Positions 24,563-33,143 of a DNA stretch of 64,000 nt are shown piece by piece (position 1 is the first letter of the stretch; each line of letters opens with the position of its first letter). The DNA lies in the NCBI RefSeq assembly GCF_030413595.1, contig NZ_CP129238.1, positions 3,100,001-3,164,000 of the forward strand, in the 5' to 3' direction. The DNA is from Planococcus liqunii. GTDB lineage: Bacteria; Bacillota; Bacilli; Bacillales_A; Planococcaceae. The position numbers and the translations under genes were made by a program. A model generated the notes under the pieces. That model worked only from the letters and a program-made list of their open reading frames with translations. It had not been told where the DNA came from and made no database searches.

Positions 24563-24600
24563 AAAAACGCCTGCTCTTAAATGATTCGGGCAGACGTTTT
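24563..24600 (-). terminator. Terminator of the IDEAL-domain gene
   Basis: On the minus strand AAAACGTCTGC pairs with GCAGGCGTTTT around a long loop (24564-24600) and is followed by T residues. It lies 21 nt after the stop at 24621. Confidence 0.75.
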
Positions 24601-24620
24601 ATCCTAGGGCTGGTTTCACG

Positions 24621-25085
24621 TTACAAACCTCCATTAAGTTGTTGTTTTTGTTGTCTCAGCAAGTCGTTGAACATCGCTTCATCATGCAAAGTTAAAGCAT
24701 GGTCGATCATCCGGTTGAAGTTTTCCTGTTCCAGGAATTGAATCGCTTCTTCCGCTTCCTGCTTTGCCTGATCGTTCACTTCAAGCAATCCTTCTCTTTC
24801 TTCCTGCAAAATTGCTTGTAAGTGCATATGGATATCAGACACTAGCAGCAGCTGATACAAAGGCAGCCGAATAAACCGATTGCCTTTTTGGAAGACAAAC
24901 ACTTCAGATAGATTTTCTACCTGGAATGTGTTTAAATTGACAACTATCTCTTTGCCTTCTACCGGAATAAAATGAAACAGTTCATCGTCTTTTAAAATCG
25001 AGAAATATTGATAGGCGAAAACAAATCGAACGAGATGATCTTCTTTCTTTGTATAAAAAGGCTTCATCAATTTAACGTGCAGCAT
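24621..25085 (-). CDS. IDEAL-domain protein (YpiB-like C-terminus)
   Basis: 154-aa soluble protein. The C-terminal 25 residues (FNRMIDHALTLHDEAMFNDL) match the IDEAL motif (ID..L....D...F..L) of Firmicutes proteins such as YpiB; the N-terminal 120 aa (beta-rich, LVRFVFAYQYFSIL) are not recognised. Residues about 90-125 are highly acidic and probably helical. Role unknown. ATG follows GGGGGGAG. A -10 element lies just upstream. Its 123-aa neighbour is 90 nt upstream in the same direction. Confidence 0.7.
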   Translation of the reverse strand: MLHVKLMKPFYTKKEDHLVRFVFAYQYFSILKDDELFHFIPVEGKEIVVNLNTFQVENLSEVFVFQKGNRFIRLPLYQLLLVSDIHMHLQAILQEEREGLLEVNDQAKQEAEEAIQFLEQENFNRMIDHALTLHDEAMFNDLLRQQKQQLNGGL

Positions 25086-25130
25086 GACACTCCCCCCTTT
25101 GCAAAAAGATAGAATATTCTTACTATATTT

Positions 25131-25139
25131 AGTATAGCA
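25131..25139 (-). promoter_or_regulatory. Extended -10 of the IDEAL-domain gene
   Basis: TGC-TATACT on the minus strand, 46 nt ahead of the ATG, within an AT-rich stretch that also forms CTATA...TATAG. No clear -35. Confidence 0.4.
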
Positions 25140-25175
25140 TAAATCTGTTATTTCGGATACGAAAAAGCACAGGGA

Positions 25176-25544
25176 TTATTCTTTGATGCTGAAATCTTCG
25201 CGGACCAAATAATTCGGCGAAACGACAAAATGCATCTGGTCTTGGCGGACACGAATAAAAAAGGCATCCAGCAGAGAACGCAAAAACTGCTGAAACTCCT
25301 GGTCTTCCATTTCGCCTTTTTTAAAGACGATACGGTTCGCCGCCAAATCAATGTATACCGACTCAACAGGGCCGCCTGTTTGAACCATATTTCGAAGCAT
25401 AAAACCACTTGCGGATGAAGTGACTTGCCACTGGATTTTTTGGAAGCCTTGGCCTGTATGCCGCAGAAAAATTTCCCATTGCCCAATCGAATCTTGACTT
25501 ATTACATACCCTAAATCAGGAATTTCCAAAACATAAACATCCAT
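25176..25544 (-). CDS. Hypothetical protein, 122 aa
   Basis: I do not recognise the family. Beta-rich soluble protein (VYVLEIPDLGYVISQD, WEIFLRHTG) with a C-terminal FFIRVRQDQMHFVVSPNY segment; no signal peptide, no membrane segment, no cysteines. Start ATG 10 nt after AGGGGA; TTG three bases upstream is possible. Upstream of the IDEAL-domain gene on the same strand, 90 nt apart. Confidence 0.6.
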   Translation of the reverse strand: MDVYVLEIPDLGYVISQDSIGQWEIFLRHTGQGFQKIQWQVTSSASGFMLRNMVQTGGPVESVYIDLAANRIVFKKGEMEDQEFQQFLRSLLDAFFIRVRQDQMHFVVSPNYLVREDFSIKE

Positions 25545-25547
25545 CAA

Positions 25548-26059
25548 CTTCTTATCCCCTATCCTTTACCCCTTGTGGGTCCATTATAGTGTTATTGTAC
25601 CATTTTTATCCCAATATAATAGTATTATTTTTCATTACAGCTGAATCAGTCTTGCCACTCGGCTTGCTTACTTTTTTACGTGAAGTGAAAGAAAGACTGA
25701 ATTTCCAATCAGCTGTAACTTTGAAATGGGATAAAGGCAAAACCATTATCACTGTTGACCGGCTGCCGAAATCCAGTCGGCTTTTCCTGTTCCGGATCTA
25801 TATTTCTTTCATCCAAACATTTGCCATTCGGCTCTGCAGCCGGAACAAGCAAGCAAACGGCAAGACTCATAACAATATTTTTCAATCCCGAAGTTGCTGC
25901 ATACCGAATGGTTCCGGTATTGATTCGTTGCATAGCCATCCTTGCCTAAAGAGGATCAGGAAGCTGTATGCAAGAAAAAGCACCAAAGAAATCGGCTGGC
26001 TGAAATTCAGATATCGGCTGAAAGTTCACGATTAACTTTCTTTCAACGTCCGCGAGGCG
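25548..26059. other. Gap between divergent units; no supported gene
   Basis: About 510 nt between the minus-strand 122-aa gene and the plus-strand SWIM gene. Open frames on both strands lack ribosome sites. One minus-strand frame (25709-25939) has a hydrophobic stretch (IVMSLAVCLLVPAA) with a lipobox-like LAVC, which could be a decayed small lipoprotein; I cannot support it further. Confidence 0.4.
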
Positions 26060-26065
26060 TATAAT
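26060..26065 (+). promoter_or_regulatory. -10 element of the SWIM/SNF2 operon
   Basis: TATAAT 32 nt ahead of the first in-frame ATG, with no convincing -35 at the usual distance. Assigned by position at the head of the plus-strand operon. Confidence 0.35.
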
Positions 26066-26097
26066 AGAAGGAAAGTTTTTATTTTGGAGCGATGCAT

Positions 26098-27630
26098 ATG
26101 GCTACGGTTCAATCCCTGGCAAAACGATTCGATGATACGATTCACAATTATATGGCTGCTGTCGAAAAATCACTCATTCCATCGCGTGAGCAGGATGAGG
26201 AAATGGTTCGAAAAGCAGTCTTTTTAGTGCGCCATGACGGTGTTCAAATTTTGTCGTTCAACGAAGAGCGGCTTCTGCTTGAAGCAATCGTCAAGGATGC
26301 TCATACCGTTAAAGTACTTTTGAATTTTGATAAAATGACCACTGCCTGCGCTTGCCCGCAAGACGAAATGTGCCGCCACAAGCTGGCAGTCATCTTTGCC
26401 CTTTACCAAAAAATCGGATCCTTATCCGAATGGGTGGCAAAATGGCGATCGCGCCCTTCCGATCCAGTTGCGGCATTAACAGGCAAACGGTCGCCGGAAC
26501 AGTGGACAGGGCTGATCCGCAATGCGTGGCGTGAGCCGATTCCGGATTACACGACCCGCAATTATTTTTATTTTGAACAAATGTACGAAGGGCGTTTGAA
26601 AAACGCTTTGTCGTTTGTCCCTCTGGAACGCGAATGGAAAGTTTTTTATCGGACTTATGCCCATTTGATTTCCTTGATGGAAGTATGGGAGACCTATATC
26701 GCCGGCACTGAAGAAGTGCACCATTCCTTTTTCAAGACCTGGTTTGACGATGAAATGCATACACTCCGTGATTTGTTAGAACAATTGCGCGTACAACACC
26801 GCACCTTTGAAGCAGACGATTTCTTAAAACATTTGCGGGGGCTGGTCCGTTCATTTATCCAAGTAAGAGACGGATCGTTTTCGCAGCGCTTTTCGGTTTA
26901 TCGTCTGTTTTGGACCAACCTGTTTACTACGAATAAATTGCGGCTTGACGAAATCGGCGTTTTTGACCGCCCTGACAGCCGCCTTGAAGCTTTCTTCGCC
27001 ATCTTATTGGAAGACGACGTCACCGTGAAAAAAATTGCGCCGGATGAAACGCCGGATTGGGTGCAGCTCGCTGTTTTGGCAGAAGAAAACGAGCACTCTC
27101 AGGGATTAACGGCTATTCTAATGGCGGTTAAGCCCCATGTCAGAACCTTCTTGTTTGAAGGGTTATATACCCAATACCGCCATCAGTACGTGCGTGTACT
27201 GAGCCGCCTTTTCTCACAAATCCACTTGAACGAAGCCGATTGGGAAGATTTGTTCAAGCAATTCGGCCATTACGGACTTCCGGCTTATTCAACGTATTTA
27301 ATCGAAAAACAATTATATAAACAATGGGCTGAACTGCATCACCTCCACAATTCTCCGCTGTACTTTGCGGAAGAATGCGGCTTAAAGGCCGTTCAGGAAG
27401 CTGCTCCGGATTATGTTTTGCCGCTTTTCCACCGCTATGCGATGGATTATTTGGAAGAACGCAGCCGGCCCAGCTATAAACAAGCGGTCCGGATCTGGAA
27501 AAGAATGAAAGCAGCCTGCAAAAAAAGCGGTCAAATGGAGTTCTGGAAAGCGTATATGACGGAAATCCGTACTCAAAACAAACGACTGCGCGCACTCCAG
27601 GAAGAGATCGAGAAAGGAAATCTTTTATGA
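26098..27630 (+). CDS. SWIM zinc-finger protein (YwqB-like)
   Basis: 510-aa protein. The SWIM motif CxC...CxH is seen as TACACPQDEMCRHKLAV (about residues 83-99), a DNA- or protein-binding zinc site. The remainder is helical and characteristic of the partner of bacterial SNF2 helicases. Start: second ATG, 8 nt after GGAG; ATG 26092 is too close to it. It overlaps the helicase gene by 4 nt (ATGA), so the two are translationally coupled and likely work as a complex on DNA or nucleoprotein. The pair corresponds to ywqB-ywqA. Confidence 0.88.
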   Translation: MATVQSLAKRFDDTIHNYMAAVEKSLIPSREQDEEMVRKAVFLVRHDGVQILSFNEERLLLEAIVKDAHTVKVLLNFDKMTTACACPQDEMCRHKLAVIFALYQKIGSLSEWVAKWRSRPSDPVAALTGKRSPEQWTGLIRNAWREPIPDYTTRNYFYFEQMYEGRLKNALSFVPLEREWKVFYRTYAHLISLMEVWETYIAGTEEVHHSFFKTWFDDEMHTLRDLLEQLRVQHRTFEADDFLKHLRGLVRSFIQVRDGSFSQRFSVYRLFWTNLFTTNKLRLDEIGVFDRPDSRLEAFFAILLEDDVTVKKIAPDETPDWVQLAVLAEENEHSQGLTAILMAVKPHVRTFLFEGLYTQYRHQYVRVLSRLFSQIHLNEADWEDLFKQFGHYGLPAYSTYLIEKQLYKQWAELHHLHNSPLYFAEECGLKAVQEAAPDYVLPLFHRYAMDYLEERSRPSYKQAVRIWKRMKAACKKSGQMEFWKAYMTEIRTQNKRLRALQEEIEKGNLL

Positions 27631-30347
27631 ATCAGTTTCAAACAGAAGGAAGCCGCACCTATTTCCTTAAGATAAACCGGTCCGACGAGTTTCGCATCCA
27701 AGCAATCAACGAAGCCGGAAACCGTATCCCTCCCGAAATTTGGAAATCTTATTTGTATTTTCTTGATAAAGAAAGCTTCTACGGCCTGACGGCACGGGCC
27801 GATGGCTTGGACCTGCTTCTGACACCCGCGGATTTTGTCCGTTTGTTTCAGCGGGAACCCCATCATTACGTATCGTTCCAAGGGCAGCGCACCGAAGACG
27901 AAGCTTGGCTGAATCTGGCTGGAAGAGTGTCGGACTCCTTGAACGATCCGGATTTATGGAACCATGTGTCAGTAGACGGCGAGGACATCGTGATTGCCCC
28001 GACTTTTGGCGATCCTGAAATCCAGGCGTTCCTTAGCGATACCATCCAACAGCAGTTAAAGCAAAAAGGCTTGGCTCCCGCTCAATTGCCTTATATTCAG
28101 CATTTCGTCCAGCAAGCCGGCTGGGAAGGGCTGCGGGCTTCTGATGATTATGTCTTGGCTGCCCAGCTGAGCGAACCGGATACCGATGCGTTCTGGTCAT
28201 TTAAAGTGGTGCTCCGCTCGAAACGTGGGACTGTTTACTGGTCTCCTTCAAAACGGCGCATGGACGAGCCGATCGATAAAGTGCTGCCTGAAAAATGGCG
28301 TCCCCATTTCGAGGAAATTACCCAGCAGCAACAATTGCTGCTTAGTTTATGCCCCTCTGTTGAAGGCTATGACGAAAGCCGGCTTTACCATGCAGAATGG
28401 ACAGACGCCCAAGTGCTGGAATTTCTGCGCAATGATGCGGAAATTCTCCAGGCATTCGGCGTTGAAGTATCCATTCCTTCCTGGCTGAAAGCTGTCCAGG
28501 AATCCAAAATCCGTGTGCGGGCCAATATCCACTCCCCTGTCAAAAAAGCTTCGGTCGTCGGCCTTGACCAGATTGTGCGTTTTGATTGGCAGTTTTCGTT
28601 GAACGGCCACGAACTCAGCATGAAGGATTTTCAGGAACTTGTTTCAGAAAACAAGGAATTTATCCGCATCGGCAACGAATGGGTGCGCGTGGATTCAAAC
28701 TTGCTGATGCAGTTGCGGAAAATGATTGAAGAAGCCGATGACGCAGACTGGACCATCAAAGACATGCTGTTCCAGAACGTACCGGAAATCATGCTCGATG
28801 ATACGGTCGATGAAGAAGATCCGCTCGTTGAATTCCAGTTGAACCGCTCACTTCGGACACTTCTCGATAAGCTGCTCGATAAACGTGATTTGCCGGAAAC
28901 ACCAATTCCGCCGGCCTTGCTTACCGAGCTCCGGCCATACCAAAAAACGGGCTTCGACTATCTTGTGTTTATGCGGCAGGAAGGATTCGGCCTGTGCCTG
29001 GCAGATGATATGGGCCTTGGAAAAACGGTGCAGCTGATCGCTTACCTGCTGCATGTCCACGGAAAAAACCCGGAGCAGCCGTCCTTGATCATCTGTCCAA
29101 CTTCCGTACTTGGAAACTGGCAGAAAGAATTGGAACGCTTTGCTCCGAACTTGAACGTGGTGGCGCATTACGGAACAAATCGTCCAAAAGCCGGTGACTT
29201 TGCAAAATTTTTGGCGGAAGAAAAGCCGGATGTTGTGCTATCAACATACGGCATTGCTTCGTCCGACGCAGAAGAAATGCAGGCGATCCACTGGACCAGC
29301 ATCACACTTGATGAAGCGCAAAACATCAAGAACATGTACACGAAACAATCCCGTACCATCCGTAAATTCAAAGGCGACCACCACATTGCGTTGACTGGGA
29401 CACCAATTGAAAACCGGTTGTCGGAGTTATGGTCGATTTTTGATTTTATTAACAAAGGTTATTTGTACCGCATCAAGCAATTCCAGGAAAACTTCATGAT
29501 TCCGATTGAGCGGGATGATTCCGAAGAACATAAAGAAAAGCTGCGCAAGCGCATCCAGCCGTTCTTGCTCCGCCGGACGAAGAAAGATCCGGATCTCCAG
29601 CTGAATTTGCCGGAAAAACAGGAGCAGCTGGAATATTGTCCATTAACGCCGGAACAGGCGGCCCTTTACGAGGGGCTGGTACAGGATACGGTGCAGAAAA
29701 TGGAGACGCTCACAGGCTTCGAGAAAAAAGGGCTGGTGCTGAAAATGCTGAGCAAATTAAAGCAGTTATGCAACCATCCTGCACTGTATTTAAAAGAACC
29801 TTACAGTTCGGCTGAAGAAATACTGCCGAGATCTCAGAAGCTGGAGCGCATAGTGACTCTCGCCGGGGAAATTGCAGAGCGCGGGGAACAGTGTTTGATA
29901 TTCACGCAGTATATTGGCATGGGCCACTTGCTGCAGCAAGCTATAAATGAGCTGTATGGCCACGAAGTGCCATTTTTGACGGGGAGCATGCCAAAAAATC
30001 AGCGAGATTCGCTGGTGGCTGCTTTCCAGGAAGGCAAATTCCCGGTTTTCATCCTATCGCTGAAAGCCGGCGGCACCGGCCTAAATTTGACCGCGGCTAC
30101 CCATGTCTTGCATGCGGACCGATGGTGGAATCCCGCTGTTGAAAACCAGGCGACGGACCGGGCTTACCGCATTGGGCAGACCCAATTTGTCCATGTCCAT
30201 AAGTTTGTAACGATTGGTACCATTGAAGAAAAAATCGATTCCCTGCTGACTCAAAAGCAATCGATGTCTGAAGAATTTATCCAATCAAGCCAATGGATGA
30301 CTGAGCTCTCCGACAACGAATTGAAAGAGCTGTTTTCATTCAATTAA
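27627..30347 (+). CDS. SNF2-family DNA translocase/helicase (YwqA-like)
   Basis: 906-aa superfamily 2 ATPase. An N-terminal 430 aa bacterial SNF2-associated region is followed by the helicase core: motif I LADDMGLGKTVQ, motif II LDEAQN, motif III ALTGTPIENR, motif IV-like LIFTQY, motif V LKAGGTGLNL, motif VI DRAYRIGQ. Such enzymes move on double-stranded DNA and remodel bound proteins; RapA-like recycling of RNA polymerase is a known role in the family. Co-translated with the SWIM protein. Confidence 0.94.
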   Translation: MNQFQTEGSRTYFLKINRSDEFRIQAINEAGNRIPPEIWKSYLYFLDKESFYGLTARADGLDLLLTPADFVRLFQREPHHYVSFQGQRTEDEAWLNLAGRVSDSLNDPDLWNHVSVDGEDIVIAPTFGDPEIQAFLSDTIQQQLKQKGLAPAQLPYIQHFVQQAGWEGLRASDDYVLAAQLSEPDTDAFWSFKVVLRSKRGTVYWSPSKRRMDEPIDKVLPEKWRPHFEEITQQQQLLLSLCPSVEGYDESRLYHAEWTDAQVLEFLRNDAEILQAFGVEVSIPSWLKAVQESKIRVRANIHSPVKKASVVGLDQIVRFDWQFSLNGHELSMKDFQELVSENKEFIRIGNEWVRVDSNLLMQLRKMIEEADDADWTIKDMLFQNVPEIMLDDTVDEEDPLVEFQLNRSLRTLLDKLLDKRDLPETPIPPALLTELRPYQKTGFDYLVFMRQEGFGLCLADDMGLGKTVQLIAYLLHVHGKNPEQPSLIICPTSVLGNWQKELERFAPNLNVVAHYGTNRPKAGDFAKFLAEEKPDVVLSTYGIASSDAEEMQAIHWTSITLDEAQNIKNMYTKQSRTIRKFKGDHHIALTGTPIENRLSELWSIFDFINKGYLYRIKQFQENFMIPIERDDSEEHKEKLRKRIQPFLLRRTKKDPDLQLNLPEKQEQLEYCPLTPEQAALYEGLVQDTVQKMETLTGFEKKGLVLKMLSKLKQLCNHPALYLKEPYSSAEEILPRSQKLERIVTLAGEIAERGEQCLIFTQYIGMGHLLQQAINELYGHEVPFLTGSMPKNQRDSLVAAFQEGKFPVFILSLKAGGTGLNLTAATHVLHADRWWNPAVENQATDRAYRIGQTQFVHVHKFVTIGTIEEKIDSLLTQKQSMSEEFIQSSQWMTELSDNELKELFSFN

Positions 30348-30351
30348 TAAT

Positions 30352-30381
30352 AATCCGGCCAGGCCCCCACCTGGCCGGATT
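30352..30381. terminator. Hairpin between convergent genes
   Basis: AATCCGGCCAGG / CCTGGCCGGATT, a perfect 12-bp stem with a 6-nt loop, 4 nt after the SNF2 stop and 5 nt before the end of the convergent 52-aa gene. No long T-run, so efficiency is uncertain; probably shared. Confidence 0.65.
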
Positions 30382-30386
30382 CCCAT

Positions 30387-30545
30387 TTAGACGGAAAAGC
30401 CGTCACCCTGCTTGACGGAACGGAAGATCTCTTTTAATTCACTTAGTTCCCGCTCCGCCTCTGCCAGTCGCCGATGCAGCTGAGCGGTCATTTTAATCAG
30501 TTGCTCCATATGCACTTCCAATTGCAATTGCGCGTCTTTCGGCAT
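30387..30545 (-). CDS. Small coiled-coil protein, 52 aa, downstream of ssb
   Basis: ATG preceded by AAAGGAGG at 9 nt. Translation begins MPKDAQLQLEVHMEQLIK, then a charged helix LHRRLAEAERELSELKE typical of a short coiled coil, ending GDGFSV. It starts 26 nt after the ssb stop on the same strand, so it is an operon partner of ssb and may share its competence control. No family recognised. Confidence 0.72.
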   Translation of the reverse strand: MPKDAQLQLEVHMEQLIKMTAQLHRRLAEAERELSELKEIFRSVKQGDGFSV

Positions 30546-30571
30546 GACTAAGTGCCTCCTTTGTTTGATGT

Positions 30572-30982
30572 TTAAACGTTCACTCCATCCGTCCCAGGCG
30601 GCTGAAAGTCAAAGTCTGCTTCAGACTCGGGCTCCGGCTGCTTGTGGGCGGATTCTTCTTTTCCTTTTCGTTTATCGAGAAAACGGATTTGATCGCCTAC
30701 AACTTCCGTGACATAAACGCGCGTTCCGTCTTCTTTGTCGTAATGCCGGGAGTGCAGCCTTCCCGTGACCGCTACCAGCGAGCCTTTCGTGCAATACTTG
30801 GACACATTATGGGCCGGCCTGCCCCACGTTGAACACAGTACAAAATCTGTTTCTACCTCCCCTTTCTGATTTTTGTAATTCCGGGATACCGCAACAATGA
30901 ATGAAGTATGTATTCGGCCTTCATTCATTACACGCATGGCTGGATCTTTCGTTAATCGTCCGACAATTCCGACCTGGTTCAT
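30572..30982 (-). CDS. ssbB: Single-stranded DNA-binding protein, SsbB/YwpH type
   Basis: 136-aa OB-fold protein (1-105: MNQVGIVGRLTKDPAMRV, FIVAVSRNYKNQKGE, TGRLHSRHYDKEDG). The short tail ends TDGVNV rather than the DDDIPF-like tip that recruits partners in the housekeeping SsbA, which fits the competence paralog SsbB. It would protect incoming DNA during transformation. Perfect ribosome site AAAGGAGGTG. Upstream lie two ComK-like AT boxes. Neighbour of ywpF and the SNF2 operon, as ywpH is in Bacillus. Confidence 0.88.
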   Translation of the reverse strand: MNQVGIVGRLTKDPAMRVMNEGRIHTSFIVAVSRNYKNQKGEVETDFVLCSTWGRPAHNVSKYCTKGSLVAVTGRLHSRHYDKEDGTRVYVTEVVGDQIRFLDKRKGKEESAHKQPEPESEADFDFQPPGTDGVNV

Positions 30983-30995
30983 CTACTCACCTCCT

Positions 30996-31035
30996 TTGGA
31001 ATATCAACAGCATACTAAGTAAAGTGAATATTGCG
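30996..31035 (-). promoter_or_regulatory. Candidate ssbB promoter
   Basis: On the minus strand TTGCGC (about 31030-31035), 18-nt spacer and TATGCT (about 31006-31011), lying directly downstream of the ComK-like boxes. Both hexamers are weak, as expected for an activator-dependent promoter. Confidence 0.4.
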
Positions 31036-31044
31036 CAAAATGCC

Positions 31045-31087
31045 AAAAATAATTTTTGCCCCTTTTGGGCTTTTAAAATTTAATTTT
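31045..31087 (-). promoter_or_regulatory. ComK-box-like pair of AT boxes
   Basis: Two AAAA-N5-TTTT sites: AAAAATAATTTTT (31045-31057) and AAAATTTAATTTT (31075-31087), 17 nt apart (18 with one mismatch). This is the known ComK binding pattern, and ssbB is a ComK target in Bacillus subtilis. A short GCCC-AAAA-GGGGC hairpin lies between them. AT-rich flanks raise the chance of coincidence. Confidence 0.6.
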
Positions 31088-31228
31088 TGATCGGGCCGCA
31101 AATTTTTTTTTGCTGATTATTTATCATATTCAATGGATTTTCTGCCTTTTGCCGCCTCTTGCTGAATATCAATTTTCGCATAATTGCTGATTTTTTTTTG
31201 CAGGTCAGCTCAAAAATAATGGCTGTGA

Positions 31229-31234
31229 TATACT
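31229..31234 (+). promoter_or_regulatory. Extended -10 for ywpF
   Basis: TGA-TATACT on the plus strand, 29 nt ahead of the GTG start. No clear -35. Confidence 0.4.
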
Positions 31235-31263
31235 GAAAAAAAGTGATGTTTGGAGGGACTTTC

Positions 31264-31701
31264 GTGAAGACATTTAAAATGCTGTCATTTGGAGTGGTAG
31301 ACGATCAAGAAGTGATTAATTATCCGATGCAAGACGGCATCATCATCAACCAGGAAAATAGCCACCGTTCCTGGGTGCTTGAGATGCTGATGGATCTCGA
31401 CTATCAGGAAACTTTTCACAAGATGATGAATACCGGTGACATATACGATGTGAAAGTAGTCATTTCCTACCCGGAGAACGAACCTGCTCCTTTTGAAGTG
31501 GCCATCTACGGCGTCAAAGTAATTGGCGATCAGATTTCCGTGTTGATGAAAGGAACTTTAAAACGGGCTCGCCGAGAATATGCGGAAACTTTATTGTCCG
31601 AACTTCTTGAAGATGGATTTGAAGGAGATCAACTGCTGGAACGCTTTGAACAGGATATGCGGACAAGGCCGGCACTGCGGAAAGATGAAGCCAAATCATA
31701 A
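31264..31701 (+). CDS. ywpF: YwpF family protein
   Basis: 145-aa soluble protein of the Firmicutes YwpF family (KTFKMLSFGVV, LEDGIIINQEN-like MQDGIIINQEN, SWVLEMLMD, LLSELLEDGFEGDQLLERFE). Function unknown. I start at GTG 31264, 6 nt after GGAGGG; the ATG codons upstream precede that site. It stands divergent from ssbB across a 280-nt AT-rich region and has its own promoter and terminator. Confidence 0.85.
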   Translation: MKTFKMLSFGVVDDQEVINYPMQDGIIINQENSHRSWVLEMLMDLDYQETFHKMMNTGDIYDVKVVISYPENEPAPFEVAIYGVKVIGDQISVLMKGTLKRARREYAETLLSELLEDGFEGDQLLERFEQDMRTRPALRKDEAKS

Positions 31702-31706
31702 TTCAA

Positions 31707-31740
31707 AAAACGGACCTGCGAATTTACGCAGGTCCGTTTT
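31707..31740. terminator. Bidirectional terminator between ywpF and a 132-aa gene
   Basis: AAAACGGACCTGCG / CGCAGGTCCGTTTT, perfect 14-bp stem with 6-nt loop, flanked by T-runs on both strands. Confidence 0.9.
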
Positions 31741-31744
31741 TATC

Positions 31745-32143
31745 TTACTCTTCTTTTTTTTGCACACTCATATTCTCTAATTTCTTTTCAATATAAGTTG
31801 CTTCTGCCTTACAAGAATAATCATAATTTGTACCAATTGATTGTTGCATGGATTCGATTCGGGAAACTTGCTCTTCAGAAGGTACTTCAGTTAACACTTT
31901 ATTGATCACTTGGTTCATTTTACTTGCTACTTCTTCATGAAACAGAGGGCTAACTTTAACTTCTAAAGGAACTTTTTCGTTCCATTGTGCATTAGAATTG
32001 ATATAGTCCTGCCAGACCTTAACGAAATCTTCTAACTTAAAAAGGTCTTCTTTCCATTCAATGTCTGACATATATTTCTCAAACATTTTTGTAATAGACC
32101 TTGTTATACTACTTTTAACACCAACTGGCAATGTTTTATACAT
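31745..32143 (-). CDS. Hypothetical protein, 132 aa
   Basis: Not recognised. Mostly helical soluble protein, Lys/Glu-rich, with W residues at DIEWKEDLFKLEDFVKVW and a lone Cys in YDYSCKAEATY. No signal or membrane segment. Start: ATG (MYKTLPVGVK) 5 nt after AGGAGGA; the frame is open 14 codons further without a ribosome site. More AT-rich than its neighbours, and it sits between conserved genes, so it may be an accessory insertion. Confidence 0.68.
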   Translation of the reverse strand: MYKTLPVGVKSSITRSITKMFEKYMSDIEWKEDLFKLEDFVKVWQDYINSNAQWNEKVPLEVKVSPLFHEEVASKMNQVINKVLTEVPSEEQVSRIESMQQSIGTNYDYSCKAEATYIEKKLENMSVQKKEE

Positions 32144-32251
32144 TCTATTCCTCCTGCTTTTAAAAGAAAAAGTAGTGATAACCACTTTTACCCTCTTCTA
32201 TGTATTTACTGCTTAGTCTACATGAATAAGATATATTTTTCAATTTTACTA

Positions 32252-32689
32252 TTATTTTGCTGAAATCGGCCCTAAAGCAAAAAGAATATCACATTCACAG
32301 ACAAGTTCTCCATCTACTGTTGCAATTGCATGCCCTTTTCCCATCGAACCGCGAAGTCTTGTTAATTCTACTTCCAATCGCAATTGATCCCCTGGTACCA
32401 CTTGCCGTTTGAAACGACAGTTATCAATGCCGGTGAAAAATGCCAGCCTGCCTTTGTTGGCTTCCATCTGTAAAACGGCCGCCGCTCCTACTTGAGCAAG
32501 CGCTTCTACAATTAATACTCCTGGCATAACTGGATATCCTGGAAAGTGACCATTAAAGAAATCTTCATTTGCTGTCACATTTTTTAAACCAACCGCTTTT
32601 TTTCCTGCTTCCATTTCTAAAATCCGGTCCACCATTAAAAATGGGTAACGGTGTGGTAATATCGCTTGAATCTGTTCAACTGTTAACAT
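32252..32689 (-). CDS. fabZ: 3-hydroxyacyl-[ACP] dehydratase FabZ
   Basis: 145-aa hot-dog enzyme of fatty-acid elongation. Catalytic motif [21 protein letters not shown] (His near 51, Glu near 65) and [13 protein letters not shown] are complete. It removes water from 3-hydroxyacyl-ACP. Start: ATG 9 nt after AGGAG; TTG three codons upstream is less likely. Last gene of a likely mbl-epuA-fabZ string, as in Bacillus, where fabZ also lies near mbl. Confidence 0.95.
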   Translation of the reverse strand: MLTVEQIQAILPHRYPFLMVDRILEMEAGKKAVGLKNVTANEDFFNGHFPGYPVMPGVLIVEALAQVGAAAVLQMEANKGRLAFFTGIDNCRFKRQVVPGDQLRLEVELTRLRGSMGKGHAIATVDGELVCECDILFALGPISAK

Positions 32690-32723
32690 GATTTTCAACT
32701 CCTAATATTAAATATAGCTTTCG

Positions 32724-32990
32724 CTACTTTTTCCCACTCATAATATCTATTATGTGTTGCCAAGTTTCCCATTTCAGTGCATCAGATGGCTTGCCATCTC
32801 CGATAATTCCATAACCAACCATTACGCCCAAAACTGCAGCCAAAGCAATCATTACGATCACAAGAATAATTCTTAGCCAAATAGGAAACAGTCGAATCTG
32901 TACCCACCCACGCTTTTTGGGTTCTGCTTTTTGAGTAGTTTCCCTCTTTGTTTGTTGCCGAAAATTAAATTTCTTTTTTGTATCAACCAT
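32724..32990 (-). CDS. EpuA family membrane protein (annotated as RNA polymerase beta subunit-associated)
   Basis: 88-aa protein: basic N-terminus, one membrane helix (LRIILVIVMIALAAVLGVMVGYG) and the conserved C-terminal GDGKPSDALKWETWQHIID of the EpuA family. The family name in databases mentions RNA polymerase, but the role is unproven. Start uncertain: ATG 32990 (MVDTKKK) has only a weak GAAAGG 12 nt ahead; ATG 33011 has none. Between mbl and fabZ, where flhO/flhP stand in Bacillus. Confidence 0.78.
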   Translation of the reverse strand: MVDTKKKFNFRQQTKRETTQKAEPKKRGWVQIRLFPIWLRIILVIVMIALAAVLGVMVGYGIIGDGKPSDALKWETWQHIIDIMSGKK

Positions 32991-33143
32991 TCTTTCAGTC
33001 AACCTTTCCATGCATAGCTCGAATTATACTGAACATTCATTTTAAAAACCATCACTTTTTCGACTAAAATCCATCTACTTTATTTGTCATTATACTAAAA
33101 ATCTCTTCGACAATATATGCTATTTCTTATGATAAGCAATCAT

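Noticed and set aside
25589-26035. 148-codon plus-strand frame ahead of the SWIM gene
   Set aside because: No ribosome site, low-complexity translation and no domain; it runs over the promoter region of the SWIM operon.
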